A DNA stretch of 9,813 nucleotides. It comes from an uncultured Collinsella sp. Its GTDB lineage: Bacteria > Actinomycetota > Coriobacteriia > Coriobacteriales > Coriobacteriaceae. Shown one piece after another: positions 1 through 6,217 of this stretch. The stretch is taken from NCBI GenBank assembly GCA_902478765.1, contig CABSMN010000022.1:1-9813 (forward strand), given 5' to 3'. A program made the translations under genes and the position numbers. How positions within the stretch are numbered: the stretch's first letter is position 1; every line of letters begins with the position of its first letter. The notes beneath the pieces are model-generated. The model saw only the letters and a program-made list of their open reading frames with translations. It searched no databases and was not told the origin of the DNA.

Positions 1-45
1 ACACTTCTAGCTTCGTCGGCAGCGTCAGATGTGTATAAGAGACAG
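1..45 (+). other. Illumina Nextera adapter and index (non-genomic)
   Basis: Bases 13-45 match the 33-base Nextera Read 1 transposase adapter, and bases 27-45 are the 19-base Tn5 mosaic end AGATGTGTATAAGAGACAG. Bases 1-4 (ACAC) match the 3' end of the P5 flow-cell oligo, and bases 5-12 (TTCTAGCT) sit where the 8-base i5 index belongs; from memory this equals Nextera index S515. The order P5 tail, index, adapter, insert is that of a library molecule, so this is untrimmed synthetic sequence. It encodes the artefactual residues MYKRQ fused in frame to the next gene. Confidence 0.98.
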
Positions 46-1761
46 ATGTTCCGCGTGCCGCAAATCGATAAGCTCATCAACTGCGATAGCGCTGTCGACT
101 TGGTGTTCGAGGCCGTTGCCGAGCATTGGCAGGGTCGTGTGAAGCCCAAGCTCATGGTCAAGGATGTTCTGGTCCGCGATACCACGCTGCCCAGCGTCGA
201 CGATCCGGCATGCGAGCTTCGTCGTGGCGTGCAGCCGGCGGATTCCGGCCTGCGCTTGGAGTCGCGCAAGCGCGAGACGCTCGCCCAGCTTTCCTATACC
301 GAGCTCACGCGCTCGCTTATCCATAGCTTTATCGGCTCGAACCAGCCACATCGCGCGCAGGTCGAGGCGCTCGATGCCCTGGCCGATCACCAAAGTGTTC
401 TGGCCGTTATGGGAACGGGGCGCGGCAAGTCGCTCATCTTCCATGTGCATGCCGCGCGTGAGGCGGTGCTTCGCGGACGTGCGAGCATCTTTGTCTATCC
501 GCTGCGTGCACTTGTTGCCGACCAGGCCTATCACCTCTCGTCGACGATGGCATCGCTTGGCATTGGCGTTGGCGTGCTGACCGGCGAGACCGTGGAGGCC
601 GCACGCGATGACGTGTTCGCCGGCCTAGCTTCGGGCCGCACCGGTATCGTGCTCACGACGCCCGAGTTCCTATCTATCCACCGTGACCGCTTCGCGCGTT
701 CGGGCCGCATCGGCTTTGTCGTTATCGATGAGGCGCATCATGCCGGTCTTGCCAAGGGCGGCGACCGGAGCGCATACCTCGACATGCCCGATATCCTCAA
801 GGCCCTGGGCGATCCGGTCGTTATGGCGGCGACGGCCACCGCGACGGCTCCGGTCGTGGCGGAGCTTGCCCGCGTGCTGCCGATTACCCGTACGGTGGTC
901 GACGAGACCGTGCGCGAGAACTTGCAGCTCGAGGACGACCGCGATCTTGCGAGCCGCGAAAACCGCCTGGTGTCCATCGTCGCGACGGGGGAGAAGACCG
1001 TCATCTACGTCAACTCGCGTGATCAGTCCGTGGCGCTTGCCAAGACGCTACGCAAACGCGTTCCCGACTGCGCGTCGCATATCGCCTTTTACAACGCGGG
1101 CCTTACGCGCACCGACCGCCATCGCGTAGAGGAAGCCTTTAGAGACGGAAGTCTCAGCTGCATCGTCTCGACCTCTGCCTTTGGCGAGGGCGTCAACCTT
1201 CCCGATATTCGCCATGTCGTGCTCTATCACATGCCGTTTGGCGCGATTGAGTTTAACCAGATGAGTGGCCGCGCCGGTCGCGATGGACAGCCCGCCGTGA
1301 TTCACCTGCTCTATTCGTCGCGCGACGCCCGCATTAACGAGCGCCTACTCGACTGCTATGCGCCTGAGCGCGACGAGCTCGTCACGCTCTATCGCGCGCT
1401 GCAAACCATGTGGCGCTCCAACCGCGGCAAGACCGGGGACGATTCCTTTAGCGCGAGCGATATCGACATCGCGCAGATGTGCCTTGCCATCGATGCTCGC
1501 ACGCCGGTCGACGAGCGCTCGGTGGAAAGTGGCCTGGGAATCTTCGAAGAGCTTGGCTTCTGTCGTGTTTCGGGGTTTGACGACACCCGTCGCATCGCGA
1601 TGGCCGAAAACCCCGGCCGTGTGCAATTGAGCAGGTCAATTCGCTATTTGGAGGGCTTGCGTTCGCGCATGGAGTTCTCGGCTTTCCGGAGTTGGGCGCT
1701 CGATTCGTGCGCTTCTGATATGCTAGCCAAAGTTAACCGCCCGATCGTACCGCGGGCCTAG
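46..1761 (+). CDS. RecJ-helicase fusion protein, C-terminal part (5'-truncated)
   Basis: This is the C-terminal 571 residues of a larger protein whose start is lost at the library fragment end; the ATG at 46 is simply the first genomic codon. Bases 82-180 (CDSAVDLVF...WQGRVKPKLMVKDVLVRD) resemble the C-terminal OB segment of the single-strand exonuclease RecJ. A superfamily 2 helicase follows with its motifs in order: a QxxAQ-like element near 343-360, Walker A GTGRGKS at 412-432, motif Ia YPLRALVADQ from 495, Walker B DEAH at 727-738, motif III-like ATATAT from 829, motif V STSAFGEGVNLPD near 1168-1206 and motif VI QMSGRAGRDG at 1258-1287. The RecQ-like core is followed by a probable winged-helix region (about 1440-1590). 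Inferred role: coupled unwinding and 5'-3' degradation of DNA during recombinational repair. The gene lies 15 bp upstream of rel, matching recJ-rel synteny. The helicase is certain; the RecJ half rests on a short tail. Confidence 0.88.
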   Translation: MFRVPQIDKLINCDSAVDLVFEAVAEHWQGRVKPKLMVKDVLVRDTTLPSVDDPACELRRGVQPADSGLRLESRKRETLAQLSYTELTRSLIHSFIGSNQPHRAQVEALDALADHQSVLAVMGTGRGKSLIFHVHAAREAVLRGRASIFVYPLRALVADQAYHLSSTMASLGIGVGVLTGETVEAARDDVFAGLASGRTGIVLTTPEFLSIHRDRFARSGRIGFVVIDEAHHAGLAKGGDRSAYLDMPDILKALGDPVVMAATATATAPVVAELARVLPITRTVVDETVRENLQLEDDRDLASRENRLVSIVATGEKTVIYVNSRDQSVALAKTLRKRVPDCASHIAFYNAGLTRTDRHRVEEAFRDGSLSCIVSTSAFGEGVNLPDIRHVVLYHMPFGAIEFNQMSGRAGRDGQPAVIHLLYSSRDARINERLLDCYAPERDELVTLYRALQTMWRSNRGKTGDDSFSASDIDIAQMCLAIDARTPVDERSVESGLGIFEELGFCRVSGFDDTRRIAMAENPGRVQLSRSIRYLEGLRSRMEFSAFRSWALDSCASDMLAKVNRPIVPRA

Positions 1762-1776
1762 GGGAAGGGGACCTCG

Positions 1777-4137
1777 ATGGATGCCGCAGCCCGTACCGCC
1801 CATGATTCCACCCTCCAGCCGTTTTCGGAGATGGAGCACTATAAGTATGCCGATGAGCTGCCGCCCGAGATTATGGCGGACAGCTACGACAAGCTGGAGC
1901 GCCTGTGCCTCAAATATATGAATGAGGACGACTTTTCTAAGGTGGAGCAGGCCTACTGCTTTGCTGCCGAGAAGCATTGCAACCAAAAGCGGCGCTCGGG
2001 TGAGATGTACATCAACCATCCTGTCGAGGTGGCTATCATTCTGGCAGACCTCAAGATGGACTGCGACGTGGTGTGCGCCGCGTTGCTGCACGATACCGTC
2101 GAGGACACCGAGACCTCGCTCGCCGATGTTTCGGGTCTGTTTGGCGAAACCGTGGCAGAGCTCGTCGACGGCGTGACCAAGCTCACCAACATCGAAGTCG
2201 ACAGCATGGACGAGAAGCAGGCCCTCACGCTGCGCAAGATGTTCCTCGCCATGTCCAAGGACATCCGCGTTATCATCGTCAAACTTGCCGACCGCCTGCA
2301 TAATATGCGTACGCTAGCGGCCCTTCGCGAGGACCGTCGCCTGTTTAAGGCCCGCGAGACCATGGACGTGTATGCGCCCTTGGCCGACCGCCTGGGCATG
2401 AGCTCTATTAAGTGGGAGCTCGAGGACCTGTCCTTCTTCTACTTGGAGCCCGATGCCTACCAGCGCATCGCGCGCATGGTGGCTGAGTCGCGCGAGGTTC
2501 GCGAGCGCTATCTGGCCGAGACCATCAAGACGCTCACCGACGAGCTCAACCGCATTGGCCTTGAGGGTTTCCAGATTAATGGCCGCTCCAAGCACTATTG
2601 GTCCATCTATCAAAAGATGAAGCGCAAGGGCAAGGAGTTCTCTGAGATCTACGATCTGGTGGCGCTGCGCGTCATCACGCATTCGGTGCGCGATTGCTAC
2701 TCCACGCTCGGCGCGGTGCACACACTATGGCACCCCATGCCCGGTCGCTTTAAAGACTATATCGCCATGCCCAAGGTCAATAACTACCAGTCGCTCCACA
2801 CGACGGTTATCGGCCCCACGGCTCGTCCGCTCGAGATTCAGATTCGAACCTACGAGATGCATGAGCAGGCCGAGTACGGCATTGCCGCCCACTGGCTCTA
2901 TAAGAAGTCGGGCGGATCGTCTGCGTCTAAGACCAATGATGCCCAGCGTCTGGACGACCAGATTAACTGGCTCAAACATTCGCTCGATTGGGCTGCGTCT
3001 GATGAGATTACCGACGCCAAGGAATACCTGCATTCGCTGAAGGTCGACCTCTTCGATCAGGAGATCTTCGTCTTTACGCCCAAGGGCGAGGTCATGGCGC
3101 TTCGTGCCGGCTCCACGCCGCTCGACTTTGCCTACGCCGTTCACACCGAGGTGGGAAACCACTGCGTCGGCGCTAAGATCAACGGTGCGGTGGCCCCGCT
3201 CACGCACGAGATCAAGACGGGCGATCGCGTTGAAATCCTGACCAACAAGAGCTCCAAGCCGTCGCGTGATTGGCTCAAGATCGTTAAGACACCTTCCGCC
3301 AAGTCAAAGATTCGCCGCTATTTTGCCGCCGCGACCAAGGACGACGACGCTGCTGCCGGCCGCGATATACTGGCTAAGGACCTGCGCAAGCGCGGATATG
3401 GCATCTCTACGCCGCGATCAACGCGTGCGCTCAACGCCGTGGCGGAGCAGTTTAACTATAAGCAGCTCGAGGACTTGTTCGCAGCCGTTGGTGCGGGCAA
3501 AGTCGCCCCACGTGCTGTGGGCAACAAGGTCGAGCAGATTTTGGATCCCAAGCCCGCGGAGCAGCTCACCAAGACCGAAGCCATTGCCGAGGTCGTCAAG
3601 CAGCCCGCCCGCGGCTCCAACCGCAAGCCGCAAAAGCGTGGCAAGAGCGCAAGTAACGGCATTATCGTCAAGGGCGAGAGCAACAGCGGCCTGCTGGTCC
3701 GTCTGGCGCATTGCTGCAATCCGGTGACGGGCGACGATATCGTCGGCTTCATCACGCGCGGTCGTGGCGTTTCGGTGCATCGCGCCAACTGCCCCAACGT
3801 CAAGGGTCTTATGGAGCATCCCGAGCGCATGATCGATGTGGAGTGGGATGGCGCTGCCGATACGCTTTTCCAGGTCGAGATCGTGGTCGAGTGCCTGGAC
3901 CGCATGGGCCTTCTCAAGGATGTCACCATTGCCATTGGCGATGCGGGCGGCAATATCCTTTCTGCCGCCACGTCGACCAACCGCGAGGGTATTGCAACCC
4001 TGCGCTTTATGGTCGAGATCTCGGACGCGAGTGGTCTGGATCCGCTGCTGGCCTCCATCAGCAGCGTTGACTCGGTCTACGACGCGCGCCGCCTGATGCC
4101 CGGTGAGGGTGGAGCCCAGCTTAAGCGCCGCGTTTAG
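1777..4137 (+). CDS. rel: Bifunctional (p)ppGpp synthetase/hydrolase (Rel/SpoT family)
   Basis: A complete long RSH protein of 786 residues that makes and degrades the stringent-response alarmone (p)ppGpp at the ribosome and in the cytosol. The hydrolase HD domain is intact: YINHPVEVA from residue 78 with His81, His105-Asp106 in HDTVEDT, and KLADRLHNMRTL at 169-180. In the synthetase domain, residues 324-327 are RFKD, the RxKD signature of bifunctional enzymes rather than the ExDD of monofunctional RelA; YQSLHTTV follows. The TGS domain covers about 427-489, the zinc-finger region has Cys646, Cys647, His668 and Cys672, and a C-terminal ACT domain covers about 697-775. ATG 1777 follows the purine-rich GGGAAGGGG by 6 nt. 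The gene begins 15 bp after the helicase stop, so the two are probably cotranscribed. No frameshift or missing key residue was seen. The gene name rel is used because both activities look intact. Confidence 0.97.
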   Translation: MDAAARTAHDSTLQPFSEMEHYKYADELPPEIMADSYDKLERLCLKYMNEDDFSKVEQAYCFAAEKHCNQKRRSGEMYINHPVEVAIILADLKMDCDVVCAALLHDTVEDTETSLADVSGLFGETVAELVDGVTKLTNIEVDSMDEKQALTLRKMFLAMSKDIRVIIVKLADRLHNMRTLAALREDRRLFKARETMDVYAPLADRLGMSSIKWELEDLSFFYLEPDAYQRIARMVAESREVRERYLAETIKTLTDELNRIGLEGFQINGRSKHYWSIYQKMKRKGKEFSEIYDLVALRVITHSVRDCYSTLGAVHTLWHPMPGRFKDYIAMPKVNNYQSLHTTVIGPTARPLEIQIRTYEMHEQAEYGIAAHWLYKKSGGSSASKTNDAQRLDDQINWLKHSLDWAASDEITDAKEYLHSLKVDLFDQEIFVFTPKGEVMALRAGSTPLDFAYAVHTEVGNHCVGAKINGAVAPLTHEIKTGDRVEILTNKSSKPSRDWLKIVKTPSAKSKIRRYFAAATKDDDAAAGRDILAKDLRKRGYGISTPRSTRALNAVAEQFNYKQLEDLFAAVGAGKVAPRAVGNKVEQILDPKPAEQLTKTEAIAEVVKQPARGSNRKPQKRGKSASNGIIVKGESNSGLLVRLAHCCNPVTGDDIVGFITRGRGVSVHRANCPNVKGLMEHPERMIDVEWDGAADTLFQVEIVVECLDRMGLLKDVTIAIGDAGGNILSAATSTNREGIATLRFMVEISDASGLDPLLASISSVDSVYDARRLMPGEGGAQLKRRV

Positions 4138-4173
4138 TCGCGACGAACGTGTCACATTATCGATATTCGCTAC

Positions 4174-4201
4174 ACTCGAGGCATCGTTTGATGCCTCGAG
4201 T
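4174..4201 (+). terminator. Perfect hairpin between rel and the hydrolase gene
   Basis: A 12-bp uninterrupted stem (4174-4185 with 4190-4201) closes on the 4-nt loop GTTT. It lies 36 bp after the rel stop and 20 bp before the next start codon. The run after the stem is only TTCT, so termination would be weak; it may instead stabilise mRNA ends or partially uncouple rel from the hydrolase. A promoter-like TACACT (4171-4176), preceded by CG as in the promoter-like element at 6177, overlaps the left arm, but no good -35 was found. Confidence 0.45.
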
Positions 4202-4221
4202 TCTATAGAGAGGAGAGGGAC

Positions 4222-4905
4222 ATGAGTGCTGTGTCCTTGGATTTAACTCCCAAGGGATCGGTCGAGATCGAGACACTCGTAAACGGTCCCATTCAGACCA
4301 ATAGCTATGCTGTTATTTCGGACAATGAGTGCGTGATTATCGACCCCGCATGGGAAGGCGAGCGCTTGGTGGAGCATATTCGAGCCGAGCATCCCGGCGT
4401 ACGCGTGCTTGGCGCCGTATGCACTCATGGCCATGCCGATCATGTTGGTGGTGTTGCCGGCGTACGAACCACCGTTGGCGAGGGCTGTCAGTATGAGCTG
4501 TGTGCTAAGGATGTGGTGGTGCCGCATGCGAATATCGAGGAACAGCGAGCTATGTGGGGCATTGAGACGCCTGACCCCGGGGAGCCGACGCGCCTGCTCG
4601 CCGAGGGCGATGCTATCGAGGTGGGCGATATCTGCCTGCAGGTGATAGAGACGCCAGGGCATACGCCGGGCGGGATCGTCTTGTTTGCTGCCACCGAGCA
4701 GGGGAACATTGCCTTTGTGGGCGACACCCTGTTTCCGGGTGGGCACGGCCGCACCGATCTTTCTGGAGGAGACGAGGCGGCGATTCTGCGCTCGCTCTCC
4801 AAGCTCGCCCGGCTTCTCCCGCCCGATACCGTTTGCCTAACCGGTCATGGCGATTCGACCGCCATGGCACGCGAGCTCATGCAGAACCCTTTCATGCAGA
4901 TTTAG
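4222..4905 (+). CDS. Metallo-beta-lactamase fold hydrolase, glyoxalase II-like
   Basis: A 227-residue cytosolic metallo-hydrolase of the glyoxalase II/GloB-like branch. The full binuclear metal site is visible: HGHADH at 69-74 (His69, His71, Asp73, His74), His147 in TPGHTPGG, Asp168 in VGDTLF and His209 in TGHGD. The family cleaves thioesters such as S-lactoylglutathione or related esters. Actinobacteria usually lack glutathione and this protein is short, without the larger C-terminal substrate domain of classical GloB, so the substrate is unknown. ATG 4222 is preceded by a strong GGAGAGGG Shine-Dalgarno site. A metallo-hydrolase of this type next to rel is a common actinobacterial arrangement, often with hisS beyond; here an aldolase gene follows instead. 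No signal peptide is visible. Confidence 0.9.
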   Translation: MSAVSLDLTPKGSVEIETLVNGPIQTNSYAVISDNECVIIDPAWEGERLVEHIRAEHPGVRVLGAVCTHGHADHVGGVAGVRTTVGEGCQYELCAKDVVVPHANIEEQRAMWGIETPDPGEPTRLLAEGDAIEVGDICLQVIETPGHTPGGIVLFAATEQGNIAFVGDTLFPGGHGRTDLSGGDEAAILRSLSKLARLLPPDTVCLTGHGDSTAMARELMQNPFMQI

Positions 4906-4935
4906 CTTAATAGTCGGATTTTGAAGCACGAGAAG

Positions 4936-5092
4936 CGTCCAAACGTCAAGCTATTTTTCCCCAATGGGTCGATTTCGTAGGGCAAACGGTCAAAAAAGTC
5001 TGTTTGGACGATATTCGTGAACAAACGAACGTTTATGCTCGGGTGCGCCGTGGTAAAATCTCAGGCGTTATCGGAGCAACCTTACAGGAGGT
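4936..5092 (+). promoter_or_regulatory. Promoter region and Shine-Dalgarno site of the aldolase gene
   Basis: The 194-bp gap before the aldolase gene holds no ORF of its own. A -10 box TAAAAT lies at 5054-5059 with a weak -35 (TTTATG, 5032-5037) 16 bp upstream. The core AGGAGGT at 5086-5092 is 7 nt before the ATG. Upstream are three CAAACG words (4940-4945, 4983-4988, 5022-5027), two followed by GTCAA or GGTCAA, an inverted pair CGTCCAAAC/GTTTGGACG (4936-4944 with 5002-5010) and the palindrome AAACGAACGTTT (5023-5034). These could be operator sites for a glycolytic regulator; no known operator was recognised. No terminator for the preceding gene was found. Confidence 0.5.
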
Positions 5093-5099
5093 TTCTTTT

Positions 5100-5966
5100 A
5101 TGCTCGTCAACGCAGCAGACATGCTCAAGAAGGCCGAGGCCGGCAAGTACGGTCTTGGTGCCTTCAACACCAACAACCTCGAGTGGACCTTGGCTATTCT
5201 CCAGGCCGCCGAGGAGGCCAAGTCTCCGCTGATCCTTCAGTGCACCGCTGGTGCCGCTAAGTGGATGGGCGGTTTCAAGGTCTGCGCCGACATGGTCAAG
5301 GCTGCCGTCGAGGCCACGGGCGTTACCGTTCCCGTCGCCCTTCACCTCGATCACGGTTCTTACGAGGACTGCTTCAAGTGCATCGAGGCCGGCTTCACGT
5401 CCATCATGTATGACGGCTCTCACGAGGAGACCTTCCAGCTTAACCTCGACCGCACCAAGGAGCTCGTTGAGCTTGCCCACTCCAAGGGCATGTCCATCGA
5501 GGCCGAGGTCGGTGGCATCGGCGGCACCGAGGACGGCGTGACCTCCAGCGGCGAGCTCGCTGATCCTGCTGAGTGCAAGCAGATCGCTGACCTGGGCGTC
5601 GACTTCCTCGCCTGCGGTATCGGCAACATCCACGGCGTGTACCCTGCCGACTGGGCTGGCCTTTCCTTCGAGCGTCTGGGCGAGATCAAGGCCCAGACCG
5701 GCGATCTGCCCCTCGTCCTGCACGGTGGCACCGGCATCCCCGAGGATCAGATCAAGAAGGCCATTTCCCTGGGCATCTCCAAGATCAACGTCAACACCGA
5801 CCTGCAGCTCGTCTTCGCCAAGGGCGTTCGCGAGTACATCGAGGCTGGCAAGGATCAGCAGGGCAAGGGCTTTGACCCCCGCAAGCTCCTCAAGCCTGGT
5901 CGCGACAACATCGTTGCCCGCACCAAGGAGCTCATGGAGGAGTTTGGCTCCGTCAACAAGGCGTAA
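5100..5966 (+). CDS. fba: Class II fructose-1,6-bisphosphate aldolase
   Basis: A 288-residue zinc-dependent aldolase that reversibly splits fructose-1,6-bisphosphate into dihydroxyacetone phosphate and glyceraldehyde-3-phosphate in glycolysis and gluconeogenesis. The start MLVNAADMLKKAEAGKYGLG is typical of the family. Catalytic Asp84 and zinc ligand His85 sit in LHLDHGS; YDGSHE is at 104-109, Glu136 in EAEVGGIGG, His178 in GIGNIHGVY and His208 in LHGGTGIP, followed by the NVNTDLQ phosphate-binding stretch. ATG 5100 was chosen because AGGAGGT ends 7 nt upstream; the in-frame extension back to 5004 is unsupported. Codon use is strongly biased (GCC, AAG, GAG, CTC, ATC), as expected for a highly expressed gene. 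Related class II members act on tagatose bisphosphate, so the substrate is assigned by overall resemblance. It has its own promoter and a terminator about 180 bp after the stop. Confidence 0.95.
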   Translation: MLVNAADMLKKAEAGKYGLGAFNTNNLEWTLAILQAAEEAKSPLILQCTAGAAKWMGGFKVCADMVKAAVEATGVTVPVALHLDHGSYEDCFKCIEAGFTSIMYDGSHEETFQLNLDRTKELVELAHSKGMSIEAEVGGIGGTEDGVTSSGELADPAECKQIADLGVDFLACGIGNIHGVYPADWAGLSFERLGEIKAQTGDLPLVLHGGTGIPEDQIKKAISLGISKINVNTDLQLVFAKGVREYIEAGKDQQGKGFDPRKLLKPGRDNIVARTKELMEEFGSVNKA

Positions 5967-5986
5967 GCGTCGCTAAACTTCCCGCC

Positions 5987-6078
5987 GGAAGCCCCGTCCC
6001 CCTACACTGTTTTCTTTGCGCTCACCTGGCTTTGCCAGAAGTCGCGCCAAGAAAACAGCTCCGGGGGACGGGGCTTCC
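5987..6078. repeat. 92-bp nested palindrome, REP-like element
   Basis: The outer arms are 16 bp and perfect (5987-6002 with 6063-6078; GGAAGCCCCGTCCCCC and its reverse complement). Inside, CTGTTTTCTT (6007-6016) pairs with AAGAAAACAG (6049-6058), GCGC (6018-6021) pairs with GCGC (6044-6047), and an apical CTGGC-TTT-GCCAG hairpin covers 6026-6038. The whole element folds into one long cruciform or hairpin. It begins 20 bp after the aldolase stop. No T-run follows, so it is not a canonical terminator. The shape and the GGGGACGGGG-type arms recall REP palindromes mobilised by RAYT transposases. Dispersal cannot be shown from one copy. Confidence 0.75.
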
Positions 6079-6143
6079 TTCGTTTAACGCCGCAGGGTTA
6101 CGAGGCTGAATTATTTATTTGACTACCGTTCAGCGGTGTTGAT

Positions 6144-6169
6144 GGCTCCCTTGTTGGGGCTTTCTTTTT
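6144..6169 (+). terminator. Probable terminator downstream of the aldolase gene
   Basis: GCTCC (6145-6149) pairs with GGGGC (6156-6160), including one G-T pair, around a 6-nt loop. The T-rich tract TTTCTTTTT (6161-6169) follows directly. The stem is short but the tail is good. It lies 178 bp after the aldolase stop, beyond the long palindrome, and overlaps the start of the next promoter. Confidence 0.5.
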
Positions 6170-6182
6170 ATCTCGCTACAAT
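6154..6182 (+). promoter_or_regulatory. Candidate promoter of the transglutaminase-like gene
   Basis: TTGGGG (6154-6159) and TACAAT (6177-6182) are separated by 17 bp, with the start codon 35 bp beyond. The -10 has five of six consensus bases. The same CGCTACA context occurs before the hydrolase gene at 4169. Confidence 0.5.
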
Positions 6183-6217
6183 GGGCTTCAAGCGTTCTAG
6201 TGACTTGGAGTTTTGGT

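Noticed and set aside
31..45. GTG start of the helicase gene at 31
   Set aside because: The codon lies inside the synthetic Tn5 mosaic end, so it cannot be the genomic start.
25..534. Minus-strand 169-residue ORF overlapping the helicase
   Set aside because: It is antisense to a clear coding region and ends in adapter sequence (…SLIHI).
1692..1724. Possible internal promoter for rel (TTGGGC … TGATATGCT) at the end of the helicase gene
   Set aside because: The spacing is about 21 bp and the -10 has only four of six consensus bases; the 15-bp gap and conserved gene order favour cotranscription.
3418..4155. Long minus-strand ORF of 245 residues opposite rel
   Set aside because: It is antisense to intact zinc-finger and ACT domains and has no recognisable family; it is a GC-rich shadow frame.
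5004..5099. 32-residue N-terminal extension of the aldolase
   Set aside because: It uses a TTG start without a ribosome binding site and overlaps the promoter; the ATG at 5100 has a strong Shine-Dalgarno site and the family-typical start.
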